This document shows, one piece after another, positions 33,944 through 41,907 of a DNA stretch of 52,158 nt. Within the stretch, counting starts at the first letter, position 1; the number at the start of each line of letters is the position of its first letter. The position numbers were made by a program, and so were the translations under genes. Under the pieces are notes generated by a model. That model was not told the DNA's origin, did not search any database, and was given only the letters and a program-made list of their open reading frames with translations. The DNA is from an uncultured SAR116 cluster alpha proteobacterium (GTDB taxonomy: Bacteria > Pseudomonadota > Alphaproteobacteria > Puniceispirillales > Marisalimonadaceae), in assembly GCA_902542765.1 (NCBI GenBank), contig CACBVW010000007.1:1-52158 (forward strand), given 5' to 3'.

Positions 33944-34882
33944 TTATGGTTTTGCAAAAGTTTCTACTTTTGTAATTTTTTTAATAATTCCCTTTTTTTT
34001 AAGGAAATTACTAAAATTTAAATAAGTTTTTAGATCATGTGCTTGTGGTCTTAGAGCAAACCTAGATATAGTATCTTTATAAGCTCTTTTATTTAATTCA
34101 TCATCTAAACCTTTTTTGTAAGAAGAAAAGTCTTTCCATGTAGAAACAGGGTCATTAATGATTATTAAAGTAGCTTTCTGGATTGCACTAAAAAATTTAT
34201 CGAAAAGTGGGTTGTTTTTATTTTTTTCATTCGCAATGTATATAAGTTCTTCATAAGTAGGTACGCCATGCTCTTCGGGATAGAAGGCTCTACCTGGATG
34301 ATTAACAATGTCCATTTGATTGAGCTCAAAATTCCTAAAAGCTCCAATTACTGCGTCAACCTTCTTTGCAATTAATGAGGGTGATAATGAAAAGTTAATG
34401 TTCACTAAATCTACATCAGACAAATTAAGGTTATATTTTTGAAGCATTCCAGATAGTAGAGCTTCTTCAAATCCACCAACTGAAAATCCAATTTTTTTTC
34501 CTTTCAGATCTGAAATTGTTCTAATAGGCCCGTCTTTTAATACAACTAGGGAATTTAAAGGAACACTTACCAATGTTCCTACTCTTACAACCGGCAACCC
34601 CTGATCAACTTGAATATGTAATTGTGGTTGATATGATATTGCTAAGTCTAGTTTACCAGCTGCAACTAATTTTGGAGGATCATTTGGATCAGCAGGCTCA
34701 ATCATTTCAACGTCAAGGTTAAGATCTTCAAAAAAATTTCTTTTTTTAGCTATTATTATAGGAGCATGATCAGGGTTTATAAACCAATCAAGTCCTATGG
34801 TTAATTTTTCGGATGAAGCATTGACATTACTAGTGAAAGTTAATAGCAATATACTTGTAAGTATTTTTAAAATTATTTTCAT
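33944..34882 (-). CDS. thiY: ABC transporter substrate-binding protein, ThiY-like (HMP/thiamine precursor)
   Basis: A 312-residue periplasmic protein with a Sec signal (KIILKILTSILLLTFTSNVNA). It belongs to the NMT1/THI5-like family: LTIGLDWFINPDHAPIIIAKK is the family motif, followed by DPNDPPKLVAAGKLDLAISYQPQ and the hinge region ISDLKGKKIGFSVGG. Such proteins bind pyrimidine precursors of thiamine such as HMP or its formyl-amino forms. The TPP riboswitch directly upstream confirms the link with thiamine. Its ribosome-binding site, GGAGGGAG, is the 3' end of the riboswitch aptamer, so TPP should block translation. The permease gene is upstream, and no ATPase gene is seen. Confidence 0.88.
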   Translation of the reverse strand: MKIILKILTSILLLTFTSNVNASSEKLTIGLDWFINPDHAPIIIAKKRNFFEDLNLDVEMIEPADPNDPPKLVAAGKLDLAISYQPQLHIQVDQGLPVVRVGTLVSVPLNSLVVLKDGPIRTISDLKGKKIGFSVGGFEEALLSGMLQKYNLNLSDVDLVNINFSLSPSLIAKKVDAVIGAFRNFELNQMDIVNHPGRAFYPEEHGVPTYEELIYIANEKNKNNPLFDKFFSAIQKATLIIINDPVSTWKDFSSYKKGLDDELNKRAYKDTISRFALRPQAHDLKTYLNFSNFLKKKGIIKKITKVETFAKP

Positions 34883-34887
34883 TTGCG

Positions 34888-34966
34888 TCTCCCTCCGCTG
34901 GTTTTAACCAGATCAGGTTATAAGGGTTAATTTCTCAGCAAGACTAATGTCACGCACCCCTGGCAA
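34888..34966 (-). promoter_or_regulatory. TPP riboswitch (THI element)
   Basis: The minus strand reads GGGGTGC, then GCTGAGA, then ACCCTT, then ACCTGATCTGGTT and finally ACCAGCGGAGGGA, the full consensus set of a thiamine-pyrophosphate aptamer in the right order. The last element contains the Shine-Dalgarno sequence of the ThiY gene, which begins about 6 bases after it. Bound TPP would therefore hide the ribosome-binding site; there is no room for a separate terminator or anti-terminator. The riboswitch lies after the permease gene and so acts on the binding-protein gene only. Confidence 0.95.
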
Positions 34967-35007
34967 TTATTTTTATTACAAATAATATAGAAAAAATCAA
35001 TTATAAT

Positions 35008-35733
35008 TTATTTCCACCATACGTATCTACTTAGAACGTAATCTGTAATTTTATAGATAGTAATAGTCATAAAAATGAGAATTAATAGAGCGGCAAACAT
35101 GTTATCAGTTTGCAATCTTGCATTACTGTATATCATAAACGACCCAAGTCCAGTGCTTCCCCCAATCCATTCTCCAACAACTGCTCCAATTGGAGCAAAA
35201 CAAGCAGCAATTCTTAGCCCAGAACATAATCCAGGTAAAGAAGAGGGAATTTTGATTTTCCAAAACAATTGAATTTTAGAGAGGTTTAATGTTTTCCCGG
35301 CGTCAATTAGTTCTTGAGGAACTTTATTTAAGGCATCTGTAAAATTAGATGTGATTGGAAAAAAAACTATCAAAACGCCTATTACTATTTTACTAATCAT
35401 TCCGTATCCAAGCCACAAAATTAACAATGGAGCTAGAGCAAAAACTGGAATTGCTTGGCTGGCAAGTAATATTGGCATTATCCATCTTTTTAATGTAACG
35501 GAAGAAGAAATTATCAAAGCTGTTGATATTCCAATTAGAGAGCCAATTGCTATAGACGCCAAAATTTCAATAAGTGTGTAGGATGCATGAATAATGAGTT
35601 CATCCCAGTTAACGTAAATTGATATAAATATTTTTGATGGAGGAGGGAGCATAAAAACAGGTAGCTGAAAAAATAAACAGCTTATTTCCCATATCACAAA
35701 AATAGTTGTTGCAATTAGTATTCCTCTTATCAT
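35008..35733 (-). CDS. thiX: ABC transporter permease, ThiX-like
   Basis: A 241-residue inner-membrane permease of the BPD-type family. About six helices surround the EAA loop, seen around DALNKVPQELIDAGKTLNLSKIQLFWKIKIPSSLPGLCSGLRIA. Its best partner is the ThiY-like binding protein encoded 125 bases downstream on the same strand, with the TPP riboswitch between. It has no riboswitch of its own that I can find in the 53 bases before the divergent HDAC-like gene. The ATPase ThiZ must be encoded elsewhere. Confidence 0.87.
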   Translation of the reverse strand: MIRGILIATTIFVIWEISCLFFQLPVFMLPPPSKIFISIYVNWDELIIHASYTLIEILASIAIGSLIGISTALIISSSVTLKRWIMPILLASQAIPVFALAPLLILWLGYGMISKIVIGVLIVFFPITSNFTDALNKVPQELIDAGKTLNLSKIQLFWKIKIPSSLPGLCSGLRIAACFAPIGAVVGEWIGGSTGLGSFMIYSNARLQTDNMFAALLILIFMTITIYKITDYVLSRYVWWK

Positions 35734-35786
35734 TGTAACCTTAGTAAGTAATATTTATATCAATTATATATATTAAATTTAAAAGA

Positions 35787-36914
35787 ATGCAGAATTTTTT
35801 ATTTACAAGTGATATTTTTAAAGGGTCTAGATATGAAAAAGGTCATCCCCTCGATATGGATAGAGTATGGCCAAGTGTAGAGCTTATAAGGCTTATGGGA
35901 TGGGTAAAAGAAGATCAAATTATAAAAAATTCACCCGCGGATATCAGTGAGTTAATTAAATTTCATGATTTAGATTATGTAAAAGCATTAAAAAAGGCTG
36001 AAGAAGATCAAAATCTTCCAGATAATCTTAAGAAGAAATTTAATATTGGTATTGGAAATAATCCAATATTTAGAGAAGTTTTCTCAAGACCGGCAACTGC
36101 TGCTAAAGCCTCCATAAAAGCTGTTGAAATGATAGTAAATAAAAAGGCAAAAAAAATATTAAATATATCTGGTGGAACTCATCATGGAAGAAAGTCTCAA
36201 GCCTTCGGCTTTTGTTTTCTAAATGACTGTGTTTTAGCAATTCTAAGAGCATTAGAATTTAATTTAAAAAATATCGTTTATGTAGATTTTGATGCTCATC
36301 ATTGTGACGGAGTACAAGATGTTTTTTCTGAAAATGAGAATGTGTCAATTATATCAATACATGAAAAAAATAGATGGCCTAAAACTGGTAAATTTGAGGA
36401 TAATAAACTTTTCAATGTAATGAATTTCCCTGTTGATGAGGATTTTAATGATAATGAAATGGACTATATAGTATCTAACGTTATTATTCCTTTTTTAAAA
36501 ATCAAAAAAGCTGATCTTTTAATAATTCAAGCAGGTGCTGATATGCTAGATGGTGATCCTCAATCAAGAATTAGTTTGAGCAACAATGCGTATTGGAAGG
36601 CAGTCAGAGATGTTCAGTCTCTTAATGAAAATGTTATAATCTTGGGTGGTGGTGGCTATAATCCATATTTAACGGCAAAGGCTTGGGCTGGTAATTGGGT
36701 TTTAATAAACGATAAAGAAGAGTATTTAGATCAAGAGATGAAGCCGCAGTGTTATGATTTTCTTAAATCTCTTACTTGGCATAATAGACGAGTTAAGAAC
36801 GGGATCCCCATTAAATGGATTAGTGCTTGGAGAGATGAATATAAAAATGCTGCAGTAGGTGATGAAATTTTATTTCTTGTAGATAAAATGTTAAAAATTA
36901 AAAAAATATGCTAA
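35787..36914 (+). CDS. Histone deacetylase family protein (AcuC/acetylpolyamine-type Zn hydrolase)
   Basis: A 375-residue arginase/deacetylase-fold hydrolase. The catalytic His pair is His132-His133 in GGTHHGR. The zinc ligands are Asp169 and His171 in DFDAHHCDG and Asp252 in AGADMLDGD. The transition-state Tyr291 lies in LGGGGYNPY. All residues needed for deacetylation are present. Bacterial relatives act on acetylpolyamines, acetoin-related acetyl-CoA synthetase or acylated amides; the substrate here is unknown. Its neighbours give no hint. It overlaps the DUF192 gene by 7 bases. Confidence 0.92.
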   Translation: MQNFLFTSDIFKGSRYEKGHPLDMDRVWPSVELIRLMGWVKEDQIIKNSPADISELIKFHDLDYVKALKKAEEDQNLPDNLKKKFNIGIGNNPIFREVFSRPATAAKASIKAVEMIVNKKAKKILNISGGTHHGRKSQAFGFCFLNDCVLAILRALEFNLKNIVYVDFDAHHCDGVQDVFSENENVSIISIHEKNRWPKTGKFEDNKLFNVMNFPVDEDFNDNEMDYIVSNVIIPFLKIKKADLLIIQAGADMLDGDPQSRISLSNNAYWKAVRDVQSLNENVIILGGGGYNPYLTAKAWAGNWVLINDKEEYLDQEMKPQCYDFLKSLTWHNRRVKNGIPIKWISAWRDEYKNAAVGDEILFLVDKMLKIKKIC

Positions 36915-37375
36915 ACCAAATCATAATTACTATGTTAGGATTTTTCCTAATAGCTTTTCCAAGTTCTTTGTTTTCTAAAATTAATAGTCCAATATTCAAA
37001 CAAATTGTTTGTAGTGTTAATGTTAGTAACAAAAATGCTCAAGAGTTATCACTAGAAATTGCTGATAATGAACAAAAAAGATCTTATGGATTAATGAATA
37101 GAAAAGACATTAAATCTAATTCAGGAATGTTGTTTATTTGGAAAAATAGACAAATTCGGAATTTCTGGATGAAAAATACACATTTTAATTTAGATTTATT
37201 TTTTTTGAATAACCAAGGTGAAATAATTGAGATTTATAAAAATGCTAAAGCATTTGATGAAACTAACATTAAAAGTCAAAATGAAGTAAAATTCGTGGTC
37301 GAATTAAAATCTGGAGAGTATCCACTCCTAATAGGAGATAAATTTAACTGTCCATTTAAAGAATTATTTAAATAA
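36908..37375 (+). CDS. DUF192 family exported protein
   Basis: A 155-residue protein with an N-terminal hydrophobic signal (about 5-22) and a DUF192 domain. The domain shows RSYGLMNRKDIKSNSGMLFIW, FWMKNTHFNLDLFFL and FVVELKSGEYPLL, all characteristic, with the usual GLM.R, GMLF.. and WMKNT blocks. It probably sits in the periplasm as a small beta-barrel protein. The role of DUF192 is not established; an isolated gene end at the tRNA is normal. It is coupled to the HDAC-like gene by the 7-base overlap. Confidence 0.88.
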   Translation: MLNQIIITMLGFFLIAFPSSLFSKINSPIFKQIVCSVNVSNKNAQELSLEIADNEQKRSYGLMNRKDIKSNSGMLFIWKNRQIRNFWMKNTHFNLDLFFLNNQGEIIEIYKNAKAFDETNIKSQNEVKFVVELKSGEYPLLIGDKFNCPFKELFK

Positions 37376-37436
37376 ATTGAATTTCTTTAAAGTAAAGCTT
37401 GATTTTGACGATTTCTAAAGTATAAATCGAATTGTT

Positions 37437-37513
<77 letters not shown>

Positions 37514-37537
37514 AATTTTATTATTTATCTTCGATTT

Positions 37538-38404
37538 TTAGGCCATTATAGGTTTTTGGTCACCAACTAAGGTAACTCTATGCATAATCCTTTTAATAGT
37601 ATTGTTATCAAAAGGTTCAACGGAATGCATTGTGCATCTATTATCCCACATCACAATGTCATTATTATTCCAAATATGTTTGTAAACATATTTAGATTGA
37701 ATTGAATGTTCTATTAAGAAATCTAGCAATTCTCTTCCTACATTATCATCATAATCAACAATTTTTACCATTGTATGTGGCGACAAAAAGAGACTAGGTT
37801 TTTTAGTTAAAGGATGTTTTCTTACTAAAGGATGAATAACTGGATCGAGTTTATCATAATTCCCTTTGTTTTTTCTTTTACTAAGTTCTTCAGATAAACT
37901 TAATATGAAGTCGTGATCGTGTACTACTGTTAAGTTTTTTATTTTCTGTTTCATCGACTCTTCTAGGTCATCATAAGCTTTATACATATTTGCAAATAGA
38001 GTGTTTCCTCCCTTATTTGTGGTAGAAATACCATGAAGAATTGACCCATTACTTGGTATTTTTCGAAATGAACTATCAGTATGCCAAAGCCAGGATTGTT
38101 TCAAATATTGCCAAGAGGTTTCTTTGTTAGGAATAATATTACCCTTTTCATCAACATTTGAGACTCTATAAATTTCAGGATTTTTTGATGATCTATGAGA
38201 TAAAGAAGGGTGAACTTCTAGTTCACCAAATCTTTTCCCAAATTCAATATGATCTTCATCAGAAATATTTTGATTAGGAAATTCAATTACTAAATATTCA
38301 AGCCATAATTTTTTTATATTTTGAAAAGTATCGTTATCTATATTTGAGAGATCAACCCCTTCAATTGAAATGCCTATATTCTCATGCAATTTTTTTACAT
38401 TCAA
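37538..38404 (-). CDS. TauD/TfdA-family 2-oxoglutarate-dependent dioxygenase
   Basis: A 288-residue Fe(II)/2-oxoglutarate dioxygenase. The iron ligands are the HTD of WLWHTDSSFRK (about residue 110) and the distal His in WDNRCTMHSVEPFD near the C terminus, followed by the Arg in IKRIMHRVTL that binds 2-oxoglutarate. ILHGISTTNKGGNTLFANM is the usual loop. The family includes taurine, 2,4-D and other sulfonate or aryloxy oxygenases; the substrate cannot be assigned. It starts with TTG (38404), about 10 bases after AAGGGGA, and no in-frame ATG lies nearby. It ends 24 bases from tRNA-Pro. Confidence 0.9.
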   Translation of the reverse strand: MNVKKLHENIGISIEGVDLSNIDNDTFQNIKKLWLEYLVIEFPNQNISDEDHIEFGKRFGELEVHPSLSHRSSKNPEIYRVSNVDEKGNIIPNKETSWQYLKQSWLWHTDSSFRKIPSNGSILHGISTTNKGGNTLFANMYKAYDDLEESMKQKIKNLTVVHDHDFILSLSEELSKRKNKGNYDKLDPVIHPLVRKHPLTKKPSLFLSPHTMVKIVDYDDNVGRELLDFLIEHSIQSKYVYKHIWNNNDIVMWDNRCTMHSVEPFDNNTIKRIMHRVTLVGDQKPIMA

Positions 38405-38438
38405 AATAAGATCCCCTTTGATGTGTTATTAAAATATC

Positions 38439-39191
38439 TTATTTCAATTTAATTAGTAGATCAGCAGTACGTCTCTGGTTTGCTACAACACGTTCCCGAT
38501 CTGCTTGTATGCGTTCACGTCGTTTAGCAATGTCATCACCAAGTTCTAAGATGCCTTTTGTATCGTTCTCGACACGATTTACCAAATCATTAGCGTCCTT
38601 CTCTGCTATATTTGCTCTTTCTAGCAGTTTGTCTAATCGCTCGGTATTAGATTTTACAAATTGTGCATTTGCATTTGAAGTTGCCTTTCTCATTTGTTTC
38701 GCAATAGATCCATCAGCCCAGTCAGCATTTTCAGAAATCATAGTATCACCTTGTTCAACCACTGACTCATTTGCTTCAGTAATCAAACTGTTAACTGACT
38801 GCAACATCTGATTTACTTCAATCATTTTTGTAGCAATGTCACGTAGAGTATCATTGAGGTCAGTACGGTTTTCAAGTTGTTCAATCCTAACTTGATTTGA
38901 CATTCTAACCTTGAAATTATTTTGAACATCAGATGAGGGTTCTAGTGCTTCAAGCATTGCCATTCGACAGCCATACAGATCATTGACATTGTCAATTGCT
39001 ATTGATCGGTTGCCCATAAAAGCAGAAGTAAAATTTCTTTGTAGTAACGAACGGTTTTCCTCAATATCAGCCAGTAAAAGCATGAGTTCAGCGTATGTCG
39101 TAGACACTTCTGCATCCAGCTCAAAAATCCTACGTCTGTTCTTACGAATATTCGTTTTATTTTCAGATATTAAATCAGTTTTTTTTGCCAT
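38439..39191 (-). CDS. Helical coiled-coil protein of unknown function, last gene of the DUF1538 operon
   Basis: A 250-residue protein that is almost wholly helical, rich in Glu, Arg, Asn, Asp and Leu, with few aromatics and no glycine-rich segments or membrane span. Heptad-like repeats run through about 20-80 (NRRRIFELDAEVSTTYAEL), 100-140 and 180-245 (LDKLLERANIAEKDANDLV). It looks like an elongated bundle, an adaptor or a scaffold. It ends the four-gene operon, 11 bases after the second PII-like gene, and shares the operon's higher G+C. I do not recognise the family; TelA-like or phage-shock-type roles were considered without support. Confidence 0.72.
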   Translation of the reverse strand: MAKKTDLISENKTNIRKNRRRIFELDAEVSTTYAELMLLLADIEENRSLLQRNFTSAFMGNRSIAIDNVNDLYGCRMAMLEALEPSSDVQNNFKVRMSNQVRIEQLENRTDLNDTLRDIATKMIEVNQMLQSVNSLITEANESVVEQGDTMISENADWADGSIAKQMRKATSNANAQFVKSNTERLDKLLERANIAEKDANDLVNRVENDTKGILELGDDIAKRRERIQADRERVVANQRRTADLLIKLK

Positions 39192-39202
39192 GGTTTCACC
39201 TA

Positions 39203-39604
39203 TTATTCTGTAATTTCCTCTAACTCTGTGTGATCATCATCCTGGAGTTCATGTTTAGTGGATTTCTTTAGTTTGTTCATATAGATTATCCCTTTATTTG
39301 GCTCTGATAAGTCGCAGAAGCGATAAATAAAATCGAATATATTCTCAGCTTGGTCAGCTGTTACTACAACATGAAATTGTTCTACATCAAAAGAACCTGA
39401 AACACCTGAAACAGTTTTCTGCCCAATCATTGTGCCAGCCACGTTGTAAAAGTAAACTTCATTTATATTACGTTTCATTAGCTCAGGGATTAACTTGTCA
39501 GTACCACCTTCATACAATATACCTGAAATTAACCAAGTGTAATCGAGATAGTTTACCCTAGAATCTGTTTTTGTTTCAGGAAAAACCATCTTACGAACCT
39601 GCAT
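39203..39604 (-). CDS. Second small PII-like regulatory protein next to DUF1538
   Basis: A 133-residue protein with a ferredoxin-like order: strand (YLDYTWLISGILYEG), helix (TDKLIPELMKRN), strands (NEVYFYNVAGTMI, SFDVEQFHVVVTAD), helix (ENIFDFIYRFCDL), strand (GIIYMNKLKKST). The T-loop region and GIIYMNKL parallel the GMGFMYATPL end of the neighbouring PII-like protein, suggesting a diverged paralogue. This is inference from fold pattern. The tail is acidic (ELQDDDHTELEEITE) and likely disordered. It overlaps the gene upstream by 14 bases. Confidence 0.65.
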   Translation of the reverse strand: MQVRKMVFPETKTDSRVNYLDYTWLISGILYEGGTDKLIPELMKRNINEVYFYNVAGTMIGQKTVSGVSGSFDVEQFHVVVTADQAENIFDFIYRFCDLSEPNKGIIYMNKLKKSTKHELQDDDHTELEEITE

Positions 39605-39950
39605 ATTTAGATAAAATGGAAGGTGGAACGTAGGTGGCAGCCTGCATCAGAGGAGTGGCGTACATGAAACCCATACCAGGCGTATCCAACTTTCCAGCTA
39701 AAAACATTCGTTCAAAAACTCTATCTACTTCATCACTTGAAACCATAACATTGACGACATCTCTTTCGGCATCTACAGCAACACCCAAAGCTCCTAATCT
39801 TTCGCGAATTCCCACACCCATTGCGCCATGCACGGTTGATCCTTGAATTCCTACCTCTAGTAAAGCGTCAGTAATGATTTCACCATAACCGTGTTGAACA
39901 ACTGCAGTAATTAGTGTTGCTTCAGTTAATGTGGTAAATGAACGTTTCAT
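39591..39950 (-). CDS. PII-like signal transduction protein
   Basis: A 119-residue protein of the GlnB/PII fold. A first strand-helix (ATLITAVVQHGYGEIITDALLEVG) leads to the T-loop, seen as GSTVHGAMGVGIRERLGALGVAVDAERDVVNVMV, then a second helix (DEVDRVFERMFLAGKL) and the closing strand GMGFMYATPL. It lacks the uridylylated Tyr51 context of true GlnB (no clear YRGAEY) and the usual K-P motif. It overlaps the DUF1538 gene upstream by 4 bases (ATGA), so it is translated with it. By analogy with GlnK-AmtB and SbtB-SbtA, it probably gates the DUF1538 transporter in response to a nucleotide or similar signal. Confidence 0.78.
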   Translation of the reverse strand: MKRSFTTLTEATLITAVVQHGYGEIITDALLEVGIQGSTVHGAMGVGIRERLGALGVAVDAERDVVNVMVSSDEVDRVFERMFLAGKLDTPGMGFMYATPLMQAATYVPPSILSKYAGS

Positions 39951-41737
39951 TTTGTTTCTCCTTCAAGAGCAAGCTCACGAGCAACGCGTCGTTCCTCACG
40001 TTTCACTTTAAATTGTACATAAATGCCAAGTGTCAAAACTGCGACAATAGGGCAAATTGATGCTGCAGCCAAAATTCCAAATCCATCTGTTGAGCCAAGA
40101 GCATTTCCAAATCCTAGACCCATCGCAAGCACTAATGGAACAGTTACAGGCCCAGTAGTCACACCTGCAGAGTCCCAACCAACATTGACAAATTCTTCAG
40201 TCGATAAAAGAGTTAATATCAATCCAAGGGTGTAGCCAGGTATTAAAATATACATTATATGAAACCCATATATAAGCTTTAAAACACCTAGCATAATTCC
40301 AGTACCTACACCAAATGCGACAGCTATCATTAACATGGATTTTTTAAATGCACCGTTTGTTAAATTCTGCACTGTCATCCCAAGTGCATTCAGAGCAGGC
40401 TCTGCAAGAGTGGCTGAAAGACCAAGAACCCAAGCAAACAAACCCGCAATCCCGACACCTACAGTCATGCTATAAAGCGGACTTGCTGTGATTGCATCAA
40501 TTGATGTAAAAGCACCTGCAATCAAACCGCCTGATTGATCTCCGAGTTTCGCTAAACCGTAGGTTAATCCGATATTAAAAATACACATACCAACGACAGC
40601 TAGTATAATTCCATAGTAGGTGATGAAGGCATTTTTCAACTTTTCTCGCAAAATTACTAATAGTACCACTGCTAAGAAAATCACCAATGGTACAATGGCT
40701 CGTACACCTAAAATTACTTCTGTCCAAGGGGTAACTTCATACCATTGTGGCTGAGAGGTTGCAGTCTGAGCGGCTAATTTTATTTCAGCTGCCTTTTCGA
40801 TAATCAGTTCAGCAGGAACTGTATAAGCAGTATAAAAGCTTAGTATCAACACGCCCAGGATTGGGAACACTGATGCCAATGTCACAATACCAAACCCGGA
40901 TAAAGAAGAATCTGCACCTTTACCGGCTGCTGCAGCGACACCAATACCAAGTGCAAGGACTAATGGTACTGTTACTGGACCAGTTGTAACTGCCCCACAA
41001 TCCCAAGCTAAACCAACAATTTTAGTTAGTTCAGGGTCCATGAAAGCAATAATACTCAAAATTAAAGTAGGGGTAACGCTCATAAAAATCATCGGCTTTA
41101 AACTCCAGCCACGTAAGAACCTTACTGTCCCCAAAACTGCTGCTAAACCGACGCCAAGTCCAACTAGTAAAACAGTCGCACCAGAACGATCATTTAGTAG
41201 TGTAAATAAATAAGGTGCTTGTTCTGGATTGACAATTGATCCAGCTACCTGTAATGCGCCAATTGCTGGCTCGGCAAATGTTACACCTATCCCTAACAGA
41301 AATGCGATAAATAGTACGCCAGCCAATGGTAATTTACGAGGTAAAGTGTTACCAATTATCTCACCGAAAGGCATAAGCCCAAGCTTCAGGCCCTCCATAA
41401 ACATCATCAAGCCAATCATAACAGCAAACAATCCGCCTGCAATTATACTCGCGTCCATAACAGGTGTTTGAAGAACTAGGTATTGGAAAAGTGCCAAATA
41501 AATTGCCAGTGGAACAACTGCACGTGCCTGATCAATAAATCGTGTAGACAGATATGGTTGCAGAATTTTAAATATATCACCACTGCCCAATTTCATTTTT
41601 GGAACAGGTTGTGGATGTTCATTACCATGACGATCAAACAATGGCTCTGGCATTAATTCTTGGTATGGAATTTTTTGACTGTCGATTGACATTGCTTGGA
41701 TGTAATCACCAAATCTTATGGTTTTGCGTCGTGCCAT
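39947..41737 (-). CDS. DUF1538-family membrane protein, internally duplicated transporter
   Basis: A 596-residue membrane protein with about 14 hydrophobic segments and two tandem DUF1538 halves. FAEPAIGAL (154-162) and LAEPALNAL (444-452) match. WDCGAVTTGPVTVP (245-258) and WDSAGVTTGPVTVP (521-534) match almost exactly, and GFGIVTLAS (281-289) pairs with GFGILAAAS (552-560). Such repeated polar motifs in a membrane are typical of paired transport or ion-binding half-sites. The substrate is unknown. An N-terminal extension (1-60) is soluble. It starts with ATG after AAGGAT and is first in an operon with two PII-like proteins and a coiled-coil protein. Base composition is richer in G+C than the flanks. 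Confidence 0.83.
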   Translation of the reverse strand: MARRKTIRFGDYIQAMSIDSQKIPYQELMPEPLFDRHGNEHPQPVPKMKLGSGDIFKILQPYLSTRFIDQARAVVPLAIYLALFQYLVLQTPVMDASIIAGGLFAVMIGLMMFMEGLKLGLMPFGEIIGNTLPRKLPLAGVLFIAFLLGIGVTFAEPAIGALQVAGSIVNPEQAPYLFTLLNDRSGATVLLVGLGVGLAAVLGTVRFLRGWSLKPMIFMSVTPTLILSIIAFMDPELTKIVGLAWDCGAVTTGPVTVPLVLALGIGVAAAAGKGADSSLSGFGIVTLASVFPILGVLILSFYTAYTVPAELIIEKAAEIKLAAQTATSQPQWYEVTPWTEVILGVRAIVPLVIFLAVVLLVILREKLKNAFITYYGIILAVVGMCIFNIGLTYGLAKLGDQSGGLIAGAFTSIDAITASPLYSMTVGVGIAGLFAWVLGLSATLAEPALNALGMTVQNLTNGAFKKSMLMIAVAFGVGTGIMLGVLKLIYGFHIMYILIPGYTLGLILTLLSTEEFVNVGWDSAGVTTGPVTVPLVLAMGLGFGNALGSTDGFGILAAASICPIVAVLTLGIYVQFKVKREERRVARELALEGETK

Positions 41738-41907
41738 AATTAATCCTTACAATATATTATTATGTATAAATAACTGTAATAAAGTACTAAATCAATAAAT
41801 TTTATTTAAGAATGTACAAATATAAACTGTAAAACCTACAAATTTTAAATAAATGATTTTTAATTTTATCTACTTAAATCAATTAGTTACTAAAATTAGG
41901 ATAGATT

